DNA of 40,229 nucleotides from Blastocatellia bacterium (GTDB lineage Bacteria > Acidobacteriota > Blastocatellia > RBC074): positions 1 through 40,229 of the forward strand of contig JAEUQN010000047.1 in NCBI GenBank assembly GCA_016789725.1, written 5' to 3'. The notes below the pieces were generated by a model, which was not told where the DNA came from, searched no databases, and worked only from the letters and a program-made list of their open reading frames with translations. Both the position numbers and the translations under genes were made by a program. Below are positions 14,976 through 23,525 of this stretch, piece after piece; position 1 is the stretch's first letter, and each line of letters opens with the position of its first letter.

Positions 14976-16223
14976 TTACTCGTACCGTCTGAACAACAAG
15001 GCGGCGTTCGTCCCACCAAATCCAAAACTGTTCGAAAGCGCATACTCAATTGTTGCCTGCCGGGCTTCATTCGGCACGCAATCCAGATCACATTCAGGAT
15101 CAGGGTTTTCGTAATTGATCGTCGGTGGAATGATTTGGTTATAGATCGCAAGGCTTGTGATGCCAGCTTCCAACCCTCCAGCACCACCCAACAAATGGCC
15201 CGTCATAGATTTCGTCGAACTGATTGCCAGTTTATAGGCGTGTTCGCCGAAAGCAGCTTTAATGGCTCTGGTTTCATTGGCATCTCCAACCGGCGTTGAA
15301 GTTCCATGCGTATTGATATACGCGACCTGCTCAGCTTGAATGCCTGCATCTTTGATGGTTTTGAGCATGACACGGCGAGGACCATCCATATCCGGCATGG
15401 TGATGTGAAAGGCATCACTGGTCATTCCATAACCTACGATTTCGGCATAAATCTTTGCACCGCGCGCCTTGGCATGTTCGAGTTCCTCCAAGACAAAAAT
15501 CCCCGCGCCTTCGCCGATCACAAAGCCATCCCGTTCTTTATCAAATGGCCGTGAAGCGTGTACCGGATCATCGTTGCGTGTCGAAAGCGCATGCATGGAG
15601 GCAAAGCCGCCAACAGACATTGGCGTGATGGCCCCTTCGCTCCCGCCACAAATCATGGCTAGGGCGTCGCCGCGCTCAATGATGCGAAAACTATCGCCAA
15701 TCGCGTGAGCACCCGTGCTACAGGCTGTAGCAGTCGCGGAATTCGGCCCTTTCGCACCGGTCATAATCGAGACATGGCCAGAGGCCAAATTCACAATCGA
15801 AGCCGGGATAAAAAACGGCGAAATCCTGCTTGGTCCACCTTCCAACATCTTGGTGTGTTCGCGTTCAAAGACTCCGAAGCCGCCAATTCCGCTGCCGATA
15901 TAAACCCCAACTTCTTCGGCAATCGCAGGCGTAATTTGCAGTCCCGAATTCGCCAGGGCCTCTTTCGCGGCGGCAATCGCAAAGAAAATGAAATAGTCCA
16001 TTTTCTTCACTTCTTTTTTCTCGACGAAGTTCAGCGGATCAAAGTTCTTGGTCTCTGCCGCAAACTTCACCTTATGCTGGCTGGTATCAAAGCGGGTGAT
16101 GTAATCCACTCCGCATTTTCCGGCGAGTAAACCCGCCCAGGTTTCTTCCGTGGTATTGCCAAGCGGGCTAACTAAGCCAATACCAGTAATAACGACTCTT
16201 TTTTTGACTAACACGTTGCTCAC
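14976..16223 (-). CDS. fabF: Beta-ketoacyl-ACP synthase II
   Basis: A 415-residue condensing enzyme that elongates acyl-ACP with malonyl-ACP. The catalytic triad is visible: C168 (TATACSTGAHAIGDS), H306 (NTHGTSTPVGD) and H343 (SSTKSMTGHLLGGAGG). The start codon is GTG (16223), supported by GGAAG 6 nt upstream. It is the last gene of the fab operon, placed after acpP as in many bacteria. A structured 114-nt gap separates it from acpP, and the bidirectional terminator closes the operon downstream. Confidence 0.95.
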   Translation of the reverse strand: MSNVLVKKRVVITGIGLVSPLGNTTEETWAGLLAGKCGVDYITRFDTSQHKVKFAAETKNFDPLNFVEKKEVKKMDYFIFFAIAAAKEALANSGLQITPAIAEEVGVYIGSGIGGFGVFEREHTKMLEGGPSRISPFFIPASIVNLASGHVSIMTGAKGPNSATATACSTGAHAIGDSFRIIERGDALAMICGGSEGAITPMSVGGFASMHALSTRNDDPVHASRPFDKERDGFVIGEGAGIFVLEELEHAKARGAKIYAEIVGYGMTSDAFHITMPDMDGPRRVMLKTIKDAGIQAEQVAYINTHGTSTPVGDANETRAIKAAFGEHAYKLAISSTKSMTGHLLGGAGGLEAGITSLAIYNQIIPPTINYENPDPECDLDCVPNEARQATIEYALSNSFGFGGTNAALLFRRYE

Positions 16224-16253
16224 GGTTGTCTTCCTTCTGAATCAAAAACTAAA

Positions 16254-16324
16254 CCACGAAAAGCTCATGGGGGAGAGCGGTAGTAGCAGAACTGCTGTTA
16301 TCCGTCACCATCAGATTTTCGTGG
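16254..16324 (-). promoter_or_regulatory. Structured acpP-fabF intergenic region, possible attenuator
   Basis: Perfect 9-bp arms (16254-16262 with 16316-16324) enclose a smaller AGCAG/CTGCT hairpin. On the minus strand the outer stem is followed by a T-rich stretch before the fabF ribosome-binding site. It could partly terminate transcription or protect acpP mRNA, giving more ACP than FabF. Function is inferred. Confidence 0.45.
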
Positions 16325-16337
16325 CTTGATCTGGCAC

Positions 16338-16577
16338 TTACTTGAGATGCTTTTCAATGTACTCAATTGCGTCGCGTACACTTTGAATTTTTTCGGCATC
16401 TTCATCCGGGATTTCGACACCAAATTCTTCTTCAAATCGCATCACCAGTTCGACGTTATCAAGCGAATCGGCTCCGAGGTCATCTACAAAGCGAGCATTG
16501 GCGGTGACCTCTGTTTCTTCGACCCCGAGTTCATCCACGATGATCTGTTTTACTTTCTCTTCAATTGATTCTGACAT
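16338..16577 (-). CDS. acpP: Acyl carrier protein
   Basis: A 79-residue acidic helical protein that carries growing acyl chains on a phosphopantetheine arm. The attachment serine is S38 in [12 protein letters not shown]. Length and charge are typical. The start is supported by GGAGG 9 nt upstream. It lies between fabG and fabF in the fab operon, with a 135-nt gap upstream that holds a GATTTTGG-type repeat. Confidence 0.97.
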   Translation of the reverse strand: MSESIEEKVKQIIVDELGVEETEVTANARFVDDLGADSLDNVELVMRFEEEFGVEIPDEDAEKIQSVRDAIEYIEKHLK

Positions 16578-16606
16578 TAGTTCGTTCCTCCAAATAGGAT
16601 ATTGTT

Positions 16607-16714
16607 GGTTTTGGATTTTGGATTTTGGATTTTGGATTCACTCATTTTTGACAATGAAGGTTGAGAAACAACCGCCTGTTTCAAGCTGAACTCCAAACTC
16701 CAAACTCCAAACTC
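16607..16714. repeat. GATTTTGG-type repeat inside the fab operon (element A, copy 2)
   Basis: The left part 16607-16638 is four near-perfect tandem TTTTGGA units. The right part 16689-16714 is a run of three to four CTCCAAA units, partly complementary to the left. The right arm reaches the fabG stop codon (16713-16715). The layout matches the element at 4577-4706. It splits fabG from acpP. Confidence 0.6.
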
Positions 16715-17456
16715 ACATATACATACCGCCATTCACATTTAGCACTTGGCCCGTGATATAGCCTGCCTCATCCGAGGCTAAAAATGCAACCGCTGCCGCC
16801 ACGTCCCGATCTGTGCCGGGACGCTTGAGAGGGATTTGTGACAACAACGCATCTTTCGCGGCTTCCGGTAAAACCGCCGTCATCGGCGTTTCGATATAGC
16901 CAGGCGCGATAGCATTGACCGTGATATTGCGGGAAGCATATTCACGCGCGACCGCTTTTGTAAAACCGATGACACCGGCTTTCGCTGAAATGTAATTGAC
17001 CTGCCCAGGATTACCGGATTGCGCCACGACCGACGTCAAGTTAATGATGCGACCTTTGCGCGCTTTGGTCATCATCGGTAAAACCTGCTGCGTGAGCAAA
17101 AAGACTCCCGTCAGGTTCGTATTGATGACTGCCTCCCAATCCTCGCGTTTCATCCGTAGCATCAGGCCATCGCGCGTAATCGCGGCGTTGTTGACCAGGA
17201 TGCTAATTGCGCCGAGTTCTGCGCCGACTTTGGCAACCGCAGCCTTGATGTCAGCGTCACTTCCTAAATCGCCCGGCACGGCCAGGGCGCGACGTCCCAA
17301 CGATCTGATTTCTTCTGCCACCGCCTCGCATTTATCCAGCGAACGCGCCATCACGGCAACATCTGCACCAGCCTCTGCCAACGTCAGTGCCGTCGCGCGC
17401 CCGATCCCTTGCGAGCCGCCCGTAACAAGTGCGATTTGTCCGTGTAAATTGAACAT
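16713..17456 (-). CDS. fabG: 3-oxoacyl-ACP reductase
   Basis: A 247-residue NADPH-dependent short-chain dehydrogenase that reduces 3-oxoacyl-ACP. The cofactor motif TGGSQGIG lies at 12-19, NNAA at 89-92 and the catalytic set is N114, S142, Y155 and K159 (YISAK). The N-terminus has the usual HGQIALVTGG. It begins 5 nt after the fabD stop, so the two are translationally close. The C-terminus (YITGQVLNVNGGMYM) is typical of FabG. Its stop codon lies at the edge of the repeat element. Confidence 0.95.
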   Translation of the reverse strand: MFNLHGQIALVTGGSQGIGRATALTLAEAGADVAVMARSLDKCEAVAEEIRSLGRRALAVPGDLGSDADIKAAVAKVGAELGAISILVNNAAITRDGLMLRMKREDWEAVINTNLTGVFLLTQQVLPMMTKARKGRIINLTSVVAQSGNPGQVNYISAKAGVIGFTKAVAREYASRNITVNAIAPGYIETPMTAVLPEAAKDALLSQIPLKRPGTDRDVAAAVAFLASDEAGYITGQVLNVNGGMYM

Positions 17457-17461
17457 CAGTG

Positions 17462-18406
17462 TTAATCGGTAATGCTTCTCAGTTTTGAGAGAGTCTCTTC
17501 CAAACTCGCTTGATTTTCGACGTTGAGCAATTTGACCTCACGGCTAATGGATTTCACCAGTCCGCATAGCACTTTTCCAGGCCCAACTTCGATGAAGGTC
17601 TGAACTCCTTCAGCAATCAGCTTCTCGACGCTTTCCGTCCATCGCACGGAGGAAGAAACTTGCCGAATCAAACCTTCACGCGCAATTTGCCCTGATCCTA
17701 CGATTGCCGCATCTACATTGTTCACCAGCGGTATCGAAAGATCGCTGAAAGTAGTCGCATTCAACGTCGGAGTCAACTGCTCCTGCGCGGGCATCATCAA
17801 TGCGCAGTGAAAAGGGGCGCTGACCTTGAGGGGGATCGCGCGCTTTGCTCCCCATTCTGTACATTTTGCGCACGCTCGTTCGACGGCTTCTTTGTGGCCG
17901 GCAATCACCGTTTGCACCGGCGTATTGAAGTTGGCTGGCGAGCAGATTTGATCCTGCGCAGAAACCGCACAGGCTTCTGCGACTTTCGCGGCATCAAGTC
18001 CAAGTATCGCCGCCATCGCACCAACACCAACAGGCACGGCTTCCTGCATTAACTCGCCCCGTCGCCGCACAATTTTCACCGCATCAGTTAAGGTCAAAGA
18101 ACCAGTCGCCACTAAGGCAGAATATTCACCCAGGCTATGTCCTGCAACAAAATCGGGGCGAAGTCCTTGTTCTTGTAAAACGCGAAAGACCGCAACAGAA
18201 GCAGTCAAAATAGCAGGTTGCGTAATCGCCGTTAACTGCAATTCCTCTTCCGGCCCCTGAAAGCAAAGATCGCTGATGGCAAAACCTAGCGCGTCATTGG
18301 CCTCATCGAAAGTGGCTTTTGCGACCGGAAAGTGGTCCGCCAACTCACGCCCCATTCCAGCGTATTGAGAGCCTTGCCCCGGAAAAATAAAAGCGATTTT
18401 ATTCAT
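17462..18406 (-). CDS. fabD: Malonyl-CoA:ACP transacylase
   Basis: A 314-residue enzyme that loads malonyl groups onto ACP. It opens with the FPGQGSQ oxyanion motif, has the nucleophile S91 in GHSLGEYSAL, and the partner histidine H200 in SAPFHCALM. The length is standard. It follows fabH by 73 nt on the minus strand and nearly touches fabG. No unusual features. Confidence 0.96.
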   Translation of the reverse strand: MNKIAFIFPGQGSQYAGMGRELADHFPVAKATFDEANDALGFAISDLCFQGPEEELQLTAITQPAILTASVAVFRVLQEQGLRPDFVAGHSLGEYSALVATGSLTLTDAVKIVRRRGELMQEAVPVGVGAMAAILGLDAAKVAEACAVSAQDQICSPANFNTPVQTVIAGHKEAVERACAKCTEWGAKRAIPLKVSAPFHCALMMPAQEQLTPTLNATTFSDLSIPLVNNVDAAIVGSGQIAREGLIRQVSSSVRWTESVEKLIAEGVQTFIEVGPGKVLCGLVKSISREVKLLNVENQASLEETLSKLRSITD

Positions 18407-18479
18407 AGATAGTCGGTAGTCTGTGGCTGGCAGATCGGGTCAGAGTTTGACTGACAACCGCCAGGTGACACCTGCAAAA

Positions 18480-19469
18480 CTACCAGCGCATGAGAATTCC
18501 ACCCCACGTTACGCCCGCGCCAAATGAAGTCATCAGCAAGGTTGTACCGGGCGTCAAGCGACCAGATTCAACCAACTCATCCAAACAGATCGGAATAGAA
18601 GCCGCCGAAGTATTACCTGTATGCGCAATGTTCGAGTAGACCTTCTCCAAGGAGACGCCCAGACGTTCCGCAACAGCATCCGTAATACGTTGATTGGCCT
18701 GATGCGGGACGAAAAGATCAATGTCGTTGATCGTCATCTTTTGCTCATCGAGCAGTTGCCGAGCAGTGTCTTCCATCGAACGAACTGCAACTTTAAAAAG
18801 CTCGTTGCCTTTCATTTTAATGAAATGCTGACGACCATCCACCGAATCGTGCGAGGCAGGAATTTTTGTACCGCCGCCGGGAATGTACAGAACCGGTGCG
18901 AAATCGCCATCCGATTGAATCCGCGTGGCGAGAACACCGCGATTCGCATCCGTCGAGCGTTGCACAATAGCGGCCCCCGCGCCATCACCAAACAATACAC
19001 AGGTCGTGCGATCCGTAAAGTCCACATACCGTGACAGCACTTCAACACCGATCACTAAGATATTTTGATACAGGCCGGTGGAGATGAACTGAGAGGCGAC
19101 GGTGAGACCATAAACAAAACCTGAGCAGGCAGCGACCAAGTCAAACGCTGCCGCCTTTTTCGCGCCGAGTTGAGATTGAATCAAGACTGCGGTCGAGGGG
19201 AGCGCCTGATCCGGGCAAACAGTGGCGCAAATAATTAAATCAAGGTCTTCAGGTTTGAGGTTCGCACGACTCAGGGCCAGTCTGGCAGCGGCTGTCGCAA
19301 AGGTCGAGGTATATTCCCCCTCAACAGCATGATGTCGCGCCCGGATACCTGTGCGGGAGGTAATCCACTCATCGGAGGTTTCTACAATCTTTTCCATCGC
19401 ATCATTGGTGATGACTCGTTCAGGCAAAGATCGTCCAGTTCCGGTAATAATTGCGTTATAACTACTCAT
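18480..19469 (-). CDS. fabH: Beta-ketoacyl-ACP synthase III
   Basis: Starts fatty-acid synthesis by condensing acetyl-CoA (or another acyl-CoA) with malonyl-ACP. From ATG 19469 it is 329 residues, with the triad C115 (AACSGFVYGL), H256 (VPHQANQRI) and N286 (AHTGNTSAAS). A TTG at 19505 would add 12 residues and bring it 12 nt from plsX, but those residues are not family-like and neither start has a clear ribosome-binding site. The ATG start fits the conserved N-terminus (YNAIITGTGRSLPE). Straight- or branched-chain primer choice cannot be told from sequence by eye. Confidence 0.94.
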   Translation of the reverse strand: MSSYNAIITGTGRSLPERVITNDAMEKIVETSDEWITSRTGIRARHHAVEGEYTSTFATAAARLALSRANLKPEDLDLIICATVCPDQALPSTAVLIQSQLGAKKAAAFDLVAACSGFVYGLTVASQFISTGLYQNILVIGVEVLSRYVDFTDRTTCVLFGDGAGAAIVQRSTDANRGVLATRIQSDGDFAPVLYIPGGGTKIPASHDSVDGRQHFIKMKGNELFKVAVRSMEDTARQLLDEQKMTINDIDLFVPHQANQRITDAVAERLGVSLEKVYSNIAHTGNTSAASIPICLDELVESGRLTPGTTLLMTSFGAGVTWGGILMRW

Positions 19470-19517
19470 AGGTTCGGGGATAGCACAATTCGCCAGTTGG
19501 TGCAATGTCAGTGCAAC

Positions 19518-20576
19518 TTATGAGGCTACGGATCCTAATTCATTGATATTTTGCTCAATGTGTTCGTTGAGTTTGGCCTCGTAAAATTCACGCGCCACAC
19601 GGATTGCGTTTTTAATTGCCTTGCCGTTAGAGCTGCCATGACAAATAACTACGATTTGCTTGGTCCCCAACAACGGTGCCCCACCAAATTCTGAATAATC
19701 CAATCGCTTCTTGACGCTGAGAAAAGCCGGTCGGGAAAGCAACGCCCCGGCCTGCGTGACAATCGTTTGTCCCAATTCAGTTTTGAGCAAACCCATAATC
19801 GCGGCAATCAATCCCTCGCTGGTTTTGAGGATAACGTTTCCGGTGAAGCCATCGCAGACTATCACATCAACTTCGCCAGTGTAAATGTCGCGGCCTTCCA
19901 CATTTCCGATGAAATTGATGGGTGCTTCACGTAAGAGTTTCCCGGCTTCTTTGGTGAGCGGATTCCCTTTAACCTCCTCTTCACCAATGCTCATCAACCC
20001 GACTTTTGGATTGCGCACACCAAGGATTTGCCGCGAATAAATAGCCCCCATCACAGCAAATTCACGCAATTGCTCCGGCTTACACTCGGCATTCGCTCCA
20101 ACGTCCAAGAGCACGCAGCCGTGATCGCCGAGCGTGGGGAACACGGCGGACAAGGCAGGGCGATCTACCGCCGGCAAGGTGCCAATGACCAGCTTCGAGG
20201 TGGCCATCACAGCTCCAGTATTACCGGCACTGACCAAGCCGTGTGCTTTGCCGTCACGCACCAACCGCGCGGCCACACGAATAGAGGCATCTTTTTTCTT
20301 GCGGACAGCCTGTGCCACCGGTTCGTCCATGGTAATAAATTCCGAGGCCTGAACGATTTCAATGGAAAGACGCTTGGCTAATTGAGCATCATAAACGCGG
20401 CGGGATTTGGGATGATAAGTTAATCCGTGCCGTTGTAACTCCGGCACGATGCGGTCTTCCGGGCCAACAAGAATGACTCCAACGCGTAACTCGCGCGCAG
20501 CCATCAATGCGCCTTCGACTTCTGCAACCGGGGCATGATCGCCCCCCATTGCATCAACAGCTATTTTGGTGAGCAT
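19518..20576 (-). CDS. plsX: Phosphate acyltransferase PlsX
   Basis: A 352-residue peripheral membrane enzyme that turns acyl-ACP into acyl-phosphate for phosphatidic acid synthesis. Family signatures are [13 protein letters not shown] at the start, [24 protein letters not shown] residues near 110, [12 protein letters not shown], and [16 protein letters not shown]. It lies between rpmF and fabH, the usual order in many bacteria, linking membrane lipid output to fatty-acid initiation. A structured gap separates it from rpmF. Confidence 0.96.
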   Translation of the reverse strand: MLTKIAVDAMGGDHAPVAEVEGALMAARELRVGVILVGPEDRIVPELQRHGLTYHPKSRRVYDAQLAKRLSIEIVQASEFITMDEPVAQAVRKKKDASIRVAARLVRDGKAHGLVSAGNTGAVMATSKLVIGTLPAVDRPALSAVFPTLGDHGCVLLDVGANAECKPEQLREFAVMGAIYSRQILGVRNPKVGLMSIGEEEVKGNPLTKEAGKLLREAPINFIGNVEGRDIYTGEVDVIVCDGFTGNVILKTSEGLIAAIMGLLKTELGQTIVTQAGALLSRPAFLSVKKRLDYSEFGGAPLLGTKQIVVICHGSSNGKAIKNAIRVAREFYEAKLNEHIEQNINELGSVAS

Positions 20577-20616
20577 AAAAGGTGCGAAACCTGGAGAGTG
20601 CAGCGTAAACAGACGA

Positions 20617-20663
20617 AAGGATGAAAGACTTCTCGCTACGTCATAGCTGAGCCGTTCATCCTT
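20617..20663. repeat. Palindrome in the rpmF-plsX gap (element D, copy 1)
   Basis: Perfect 9-bp arms (20617-20625 with 20655-20663) enclose an inner GCTA/TAGC hairpin around the CGTAGC-type core. It resembles the composite hairpin at 22668-22727, which also pairs CGTAGC and TTCAT-type sequences. It may set relative expression of L32 and PlsX. Confidence 0.45.
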
Positions 20664-20671
20664 CTGGACTC

Positions 20672-20863
20672 TTAGCTTTCAGTGCCTTCGTTGATTTCAA
20701 TCACCTGACGGGTTCCATAATAACCGCAATACGGACACACGCGATGCGGCATTCTCAGGTTCTGACAATTGGAACATTTTGCAAGTTGCACGACTTCCAG
20801 GGCGTCGTGTGCGCGGCGCATGCGGCTGCGGGATTTTGAGTGGCGTCGTTTTGGATTCGGCAT
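20672..20863 (-). CDS. rpmF: 50S ribosomal protein L32
   Basis: A 63-residue ribosomal protein. The N-terminus [21 protein letters not shown] is the L32 signature, and the zinc-ribbon cysteines C30, C33, C43 and C46 (CSNC...CPYC) are all present, so this is the zinc-binding form. AGGAG stands 8 nt upstream of the ATG. It is second in the yceD-rpmF-plsX-fab operon, the classic arrangement coupling ribosome and lipid synthesis. Confidence 0.97.
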   Translation of the reverse strand: MPNPKRRHSKSRSRMRRAHDALEVVQLAKCSNCQNLRMPHRVCPYCGYYGTRQVIEINEGTES

Positions 20864-20907
20864 TTATTTACTCCTTAAAATCTAACAAAATTTACAAGAT
20901 CATTTCA

Positions 20908-20961
20908 GGATTGACCCGCGAACGAGACCGCTGTGAATCTGGTCGAAAATCTGGTCAATCC
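20908..20961. repeat. Palindrome in the yceD-rpmF gap (element B, copy 1)
   Basis: Perfect 9-bp arms (GGATTGACC at 20908-20916, complement at 20953-20961) with an inner GACC/GGTC pair. The same kind of sequence (CAGGATTG...GGTCAAT) recurs in the argD-GNAT gap at 25239-25328. Confidence 0.5.
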
Positions 20962-20971
20962 GCTCAACTCT

Positions 20972-21487
20972 CTAACTTTTCAAATCAGCCAATGCCTGCC
21001 AGCGCGGATCCGTTGGCGCTGAACACTGGCATGACTCAACATTCAAATTCGTGCCGCACTGCTGACATAATCCTTTGCACTCTTCTGTGCATAAGATGCG
21101 GGCAGGTAACCCTAGTTCAAGCTGCTCCAGAACTAATTCATCCACATCTATACGATCATGCTGGTAATACGAAACATCAAGATCACGTTCGAGCAACTCT
21201 GTTTCGCCAGCCTTGTCAGAATGAGCAGTTGCAGGCAAATAATAAAGATCAAAGTCGGCGGCGAGGGGCAAGGTCACGGTTTCCAGACAACGATCACAAA
21301 TTGCTGCCAGCGTTGCGCGCAAGCTTCCTTTGACGCGCATTTCCTGTCCAAGATTCGTGAAGCGCCCATTAATGAGCGGCGGTTGCGGCAAATCGAACTC
21401 ATGCTGCGATAGATCCAATTCGTCCGCCTCGTATTGATGCTCAAACTTCAGCCCATCTGCGGGCAAATGTGTCAATACAATGAGCAT
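20972..21487 (-). CDS. yceD: YceD/DUF177 family protein
   Basis: A 171-residue protein of the YceD (DUF177) family, nearly always encoded just upstream of rpmF and linked to 23S rRNA/50S maturation. It has the CDRCL motif (64-68), a cysteine-rich CTEECKGLCQQCG segment (133-145) and the DPRWQALADL ending that marks the family. ATG 21487 was chosen because GGAGG lies 7 nt upstream; a longer frame to 21610 would run through the palindrome and has no family match. First gene of the operon, divergent from argC by 144 nt. Confidence 0.9.
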   Translation of the reverse strand: MLIVLTHLPADGLKFEHQYEADELDLSQHEFDLPQPPLINGRFTNLGQEMRVKGSLRATLAAICDRCLETVTLPLAADFDLYYLPATAHSDKAGETELLERDLDVSYYQHDRIDVDELVLEQLELGLPARILCTEECKGLCQQCGTNLNVESCQCSAPTDPRWQALADLKS

Positions 21488-21583
21488 AAGCTCGCCTCCG
21501 ACAAAAGTGGGAATTATATCGTTGGAAAGCGGTTTGTCAACCAGGGCTTTCATGTGTAAACTGTGCGCTTCTCGACAGGTCGC

Positions 21584-21610
21584 GTGGCGCAAGTTGATCG
21601 CTTGCGCCAC
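21584..21610. repeat. Perfect palindrome upstream of argC (element C, copy 1)
   Basis: Perfect 10-bp arms (21584-21593 with 21601-21610) with a 7-nt loop in the yceD-argC divergent gap, 21 nt before argC. The core GCAAG-N7-CTTGC recurs before argD at 23955-23973. It could be a dyad operator, a leader hairpin or a mobile repeat. Confidence 0.6.
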
Positions 21611-21631
21611 TATTCTTTAAGGGACTTTGCT

Positions 21632-22672
21632 ATGAGCAATAAAATCCGTGCCATCGTCGCAGGCGCGACCGGATATTCCGGGGTCGAACTCATCAAACTT
21701 TTGCTGCGACACTCGCACATCGAACTTGTCGGCGCATTCGCATCGCGCACGGCAGAAACACAACCATTAAGCACTGTGCATCCGCAATTAATGGGACTAA
21801 CTCATTTGCAATGTCAGCCGTATGACGAAAAGGTGGTCTCGCTGTTGGACGCACAATTAGTATTTCTGGGGACGCCAAATGAGTTTTCCAATGAGGTCGT
21901 GCCTGGACTGATACAAGCCGGCGCGACCGTCGTGGATTTAAGCGGCGCGTGGCGATTGAAAGATGCTTCGTTATACCCAAAGTTTTACGGCTTCGAATCA
22001 CATAATCCCAAGCTTTTGCAACAAGCCGTCTATGGTTTGACTGAATTTGCTCACGACCAACTGCGTAACGCGAAACTGATTGCTAATCCGGGGTGCTATC
22101 CAACCACGATTCAGATTCCTCTGATTCCATTGATTCGCGCGGGGATGATTGACCTCTCACAAACCATTATTTGCGATTCCAAATCCGGCGTTTCCGGTGC
22201 GGGCAAAGCCCCTAACGCGGGTACCCATTTTGTCGAAGTTAGCGAGAGCTTCAAGGCGTATAACGTCTTCAAGCATCGCCACGCTCCCGAAATTGCACAA
22301 GGTTTGGGCCTTGAATTTTCCCCCAGCAAATTGATTTTTACGCCTCATCTGCTGCCGATCAATCGCGGGATTCTTTCAACGATTTATGTTCGACTGCAAC
22401 CGGGCGTCACGCGCGAAGCCATTCACAACGTGTGGCAAGAGACATTTGCAGGCAAGCCGTTTGTGCGCCTGTTTACCGGTTCGCAATTACCCGAAATCAA
22501 ATTTGCCGCGAACACTCCGTTCTGCGACATTGGGTGTGTGGTCAGCGAAAATCAAGCGGTCATTATTTCTGCCGAAGACAATCTGCTGAAGGGCGCAGCA
22601 AGTCAGGCGCTGCAAAATGCAAACGTGGCCTTGGGCTTCGATGAACGTGAAGGAATTTTACACTTGTCGTAG
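21632..22672 (+). CDS. argC: N-acetyl-gamma-glutamyl-phosphate reductase
   Basis: A 346-residue NADPH-dependent enzyme, third step of arginine synthesis. It has an N-terminal Rossmann motif (AIVAGATGYSGVELIKLL) and the active-site C155 in LIANPGCYPT, then the SKSGVSGAG and HRHAPEIAQGL segments. ATG 21632 fits the family; the longer frame to 21563 would span the palindrome. It leads the arg operon, divergent from yceD. Confidence 0.95.
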   Translation: MSNKIRAIVAGATGYSGVELIKLLLRHSHIELVGAFASRTAETQPLSTVHPQLMGLTHLQCQPYDEKVVSLLDAQLVFLGTPNEFSNEVVPGLIQAGATVVDLSGAWRLKDASLYPKFYGFESHNPKLLQQAVYGLTEFAHDQLRNAKLIANPGCYPTTIQIPLIPLIRAGMIDLSQTIICDSKSGVSGAGKAPNAGTHFVEVSESFKAYNVFKHRHAPEIAQGLGLEFSPSKLIFTPHLLPINRGILSTIYVRLQPGVTREAIHNVWQETFAGKPFVRLFTGSQLPEIKFAANTPFCDIGCVVSENQAVIISAEDNLLKGAASQALQNANVALGFDEREGILHLS

Positions 22673-22727
22673 CGACTTCATTCCGGTGCTCTTCACCAAC
22701 AAAAGAGTGAATGAATTCCCTGCTACG
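22668..22727. repeat. Composite hairpin between argC and argB (element D, copy 2)
   Basis: Three stacked stems: CGTAGC (22668-22673 with 22722-22727), TTCATTC (22677-22683 with 22709-22715) and CTCTT (22689-22693 with 22703-22707), with small internal loops. It fills the gap between argC and argB and overlaps the argC stop region. No T run follows, so termination is unlikely. Confidence 0.5.
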
Positions 22728-22738
22728 TAACCTGTCCT

Positions 22739-23524
22739 ATGAAACCTGTCATCAAACTCGGCGGTAGCGTTTTGGTTGATAGCACGCTTCGCCTGAAATT
22801 AGTTTTTCAAATCAGCGAATTGCGTCGCCAGGCCATCAACACAGTGCTGGTTCACGGTGGAGGCAAACAAATTGCGGAAATGCTCTCGCGGCTCAAGATC
22901 GAATCAAGATTCCACGATGGCTTGCGCATTACGGATGCCGCAGCGCGTGACGTGATTCAAATGGTTCTCGCGGGCAAAGTCGGCAAAGATTTGGTCGCCG
23001 ATTTGGCGCGGCTTAATGTATCTGCCGTCAGTTTTGCAGGCGGCGACGCGATGAGTTTTTTGTCTACGAAATTGAAGGCCGAAGACGGAACCGATTTAGG
23101 GTTCGTGGGTCAGATCGCGCGCACAGATGGCAAGCTGATTGATGCGATTCTCAGCATTAATGCGGTTCCGGTCATCGCTTGTCTGGCGCTCAGCGCACAC
23201 GATTTCAGCTATCACAACATCAACGGTGATCAGATGGCGGCGGCAGTCGCGCCCGCTTGCGCTGCGGACGAATTGATTTTTGTCACAGACGTCGGCGGAG
23301 TCAAAGACGAAAAAGGGGAAACGATTTCTCACCTCAATCGAGAGCGAATCAATGCGCTGTTGGAAAGCGGCGTCGCGCACGGTGGCATGCGCCCCAAATT
23401 GCGCGCGTGTTTGTCCGCTTTGGATGCGGGGGTGAAACGTATTTTAATTATCGGTGCGGCAGAAGAAAATTCATTACTGCGCGCCTGTCTGGAACAAGAA
23501 TCCGTTGGCACAGTGATTTCGTAA
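22739..23524 (+). CDS. argB: Acetylglutamate kinase
   Basis: A 261-residue amino-acid kinase that phosphorylates N-acetylglutamate. The family motifs are KLGGSVL near the start, VHGGGKQI (38-45), the HDGLRITD substrate segment, and the ATP-site [12 protein letters not shown]. It is short and lacks the N-terminal helix that marks arginine-inhibited hexameric enzymes, so it resembles the E. coli-type dimeric, arginine-insensitive form. That inference is from length only. It is followed after one base by the next gene. Confidence 0.94.
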   Translation: MKPVIKLGGSVLVDSTLRLKLVFQISELRRQAINTVLVHGGGKQIAEMLSRLKIESRFHDGLRITDAAARDVIQMVLAGKVGKDLVADLARLNVSAVSFAGGDAMSFLSTKLKAEDGTDLGFVGQIARTDGKLIDAILSINAVPVIACLALSAHDFSYHNINGDQMAAAVAPACAADELIFVTDVGGVKDEKGETISHLNRERINALLESGVAHGGMRPKLRACLSALDAGVKRILIIGAAEENSLLRACLEQESVGTVIS

Positions 23525-23525
23525 A

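Noticed and set aside
15705..16130. 141-codon frame antisense to fabF
   Set aside because: A shadow of a strongly conserved gene, with no recognisable features.
16607..16714. Tandem TTTTGGA and CTCCAAA units as a CRISPR array
   Set aside because: Units are only 7-8 nt with no unique spacers, and no cas genes are near.
21488..21610. Longer N-terminus for YceD
   Set aside because: It spans a palindrome, lacks family match, and the internal ATG has a strong ribosome-binding site.
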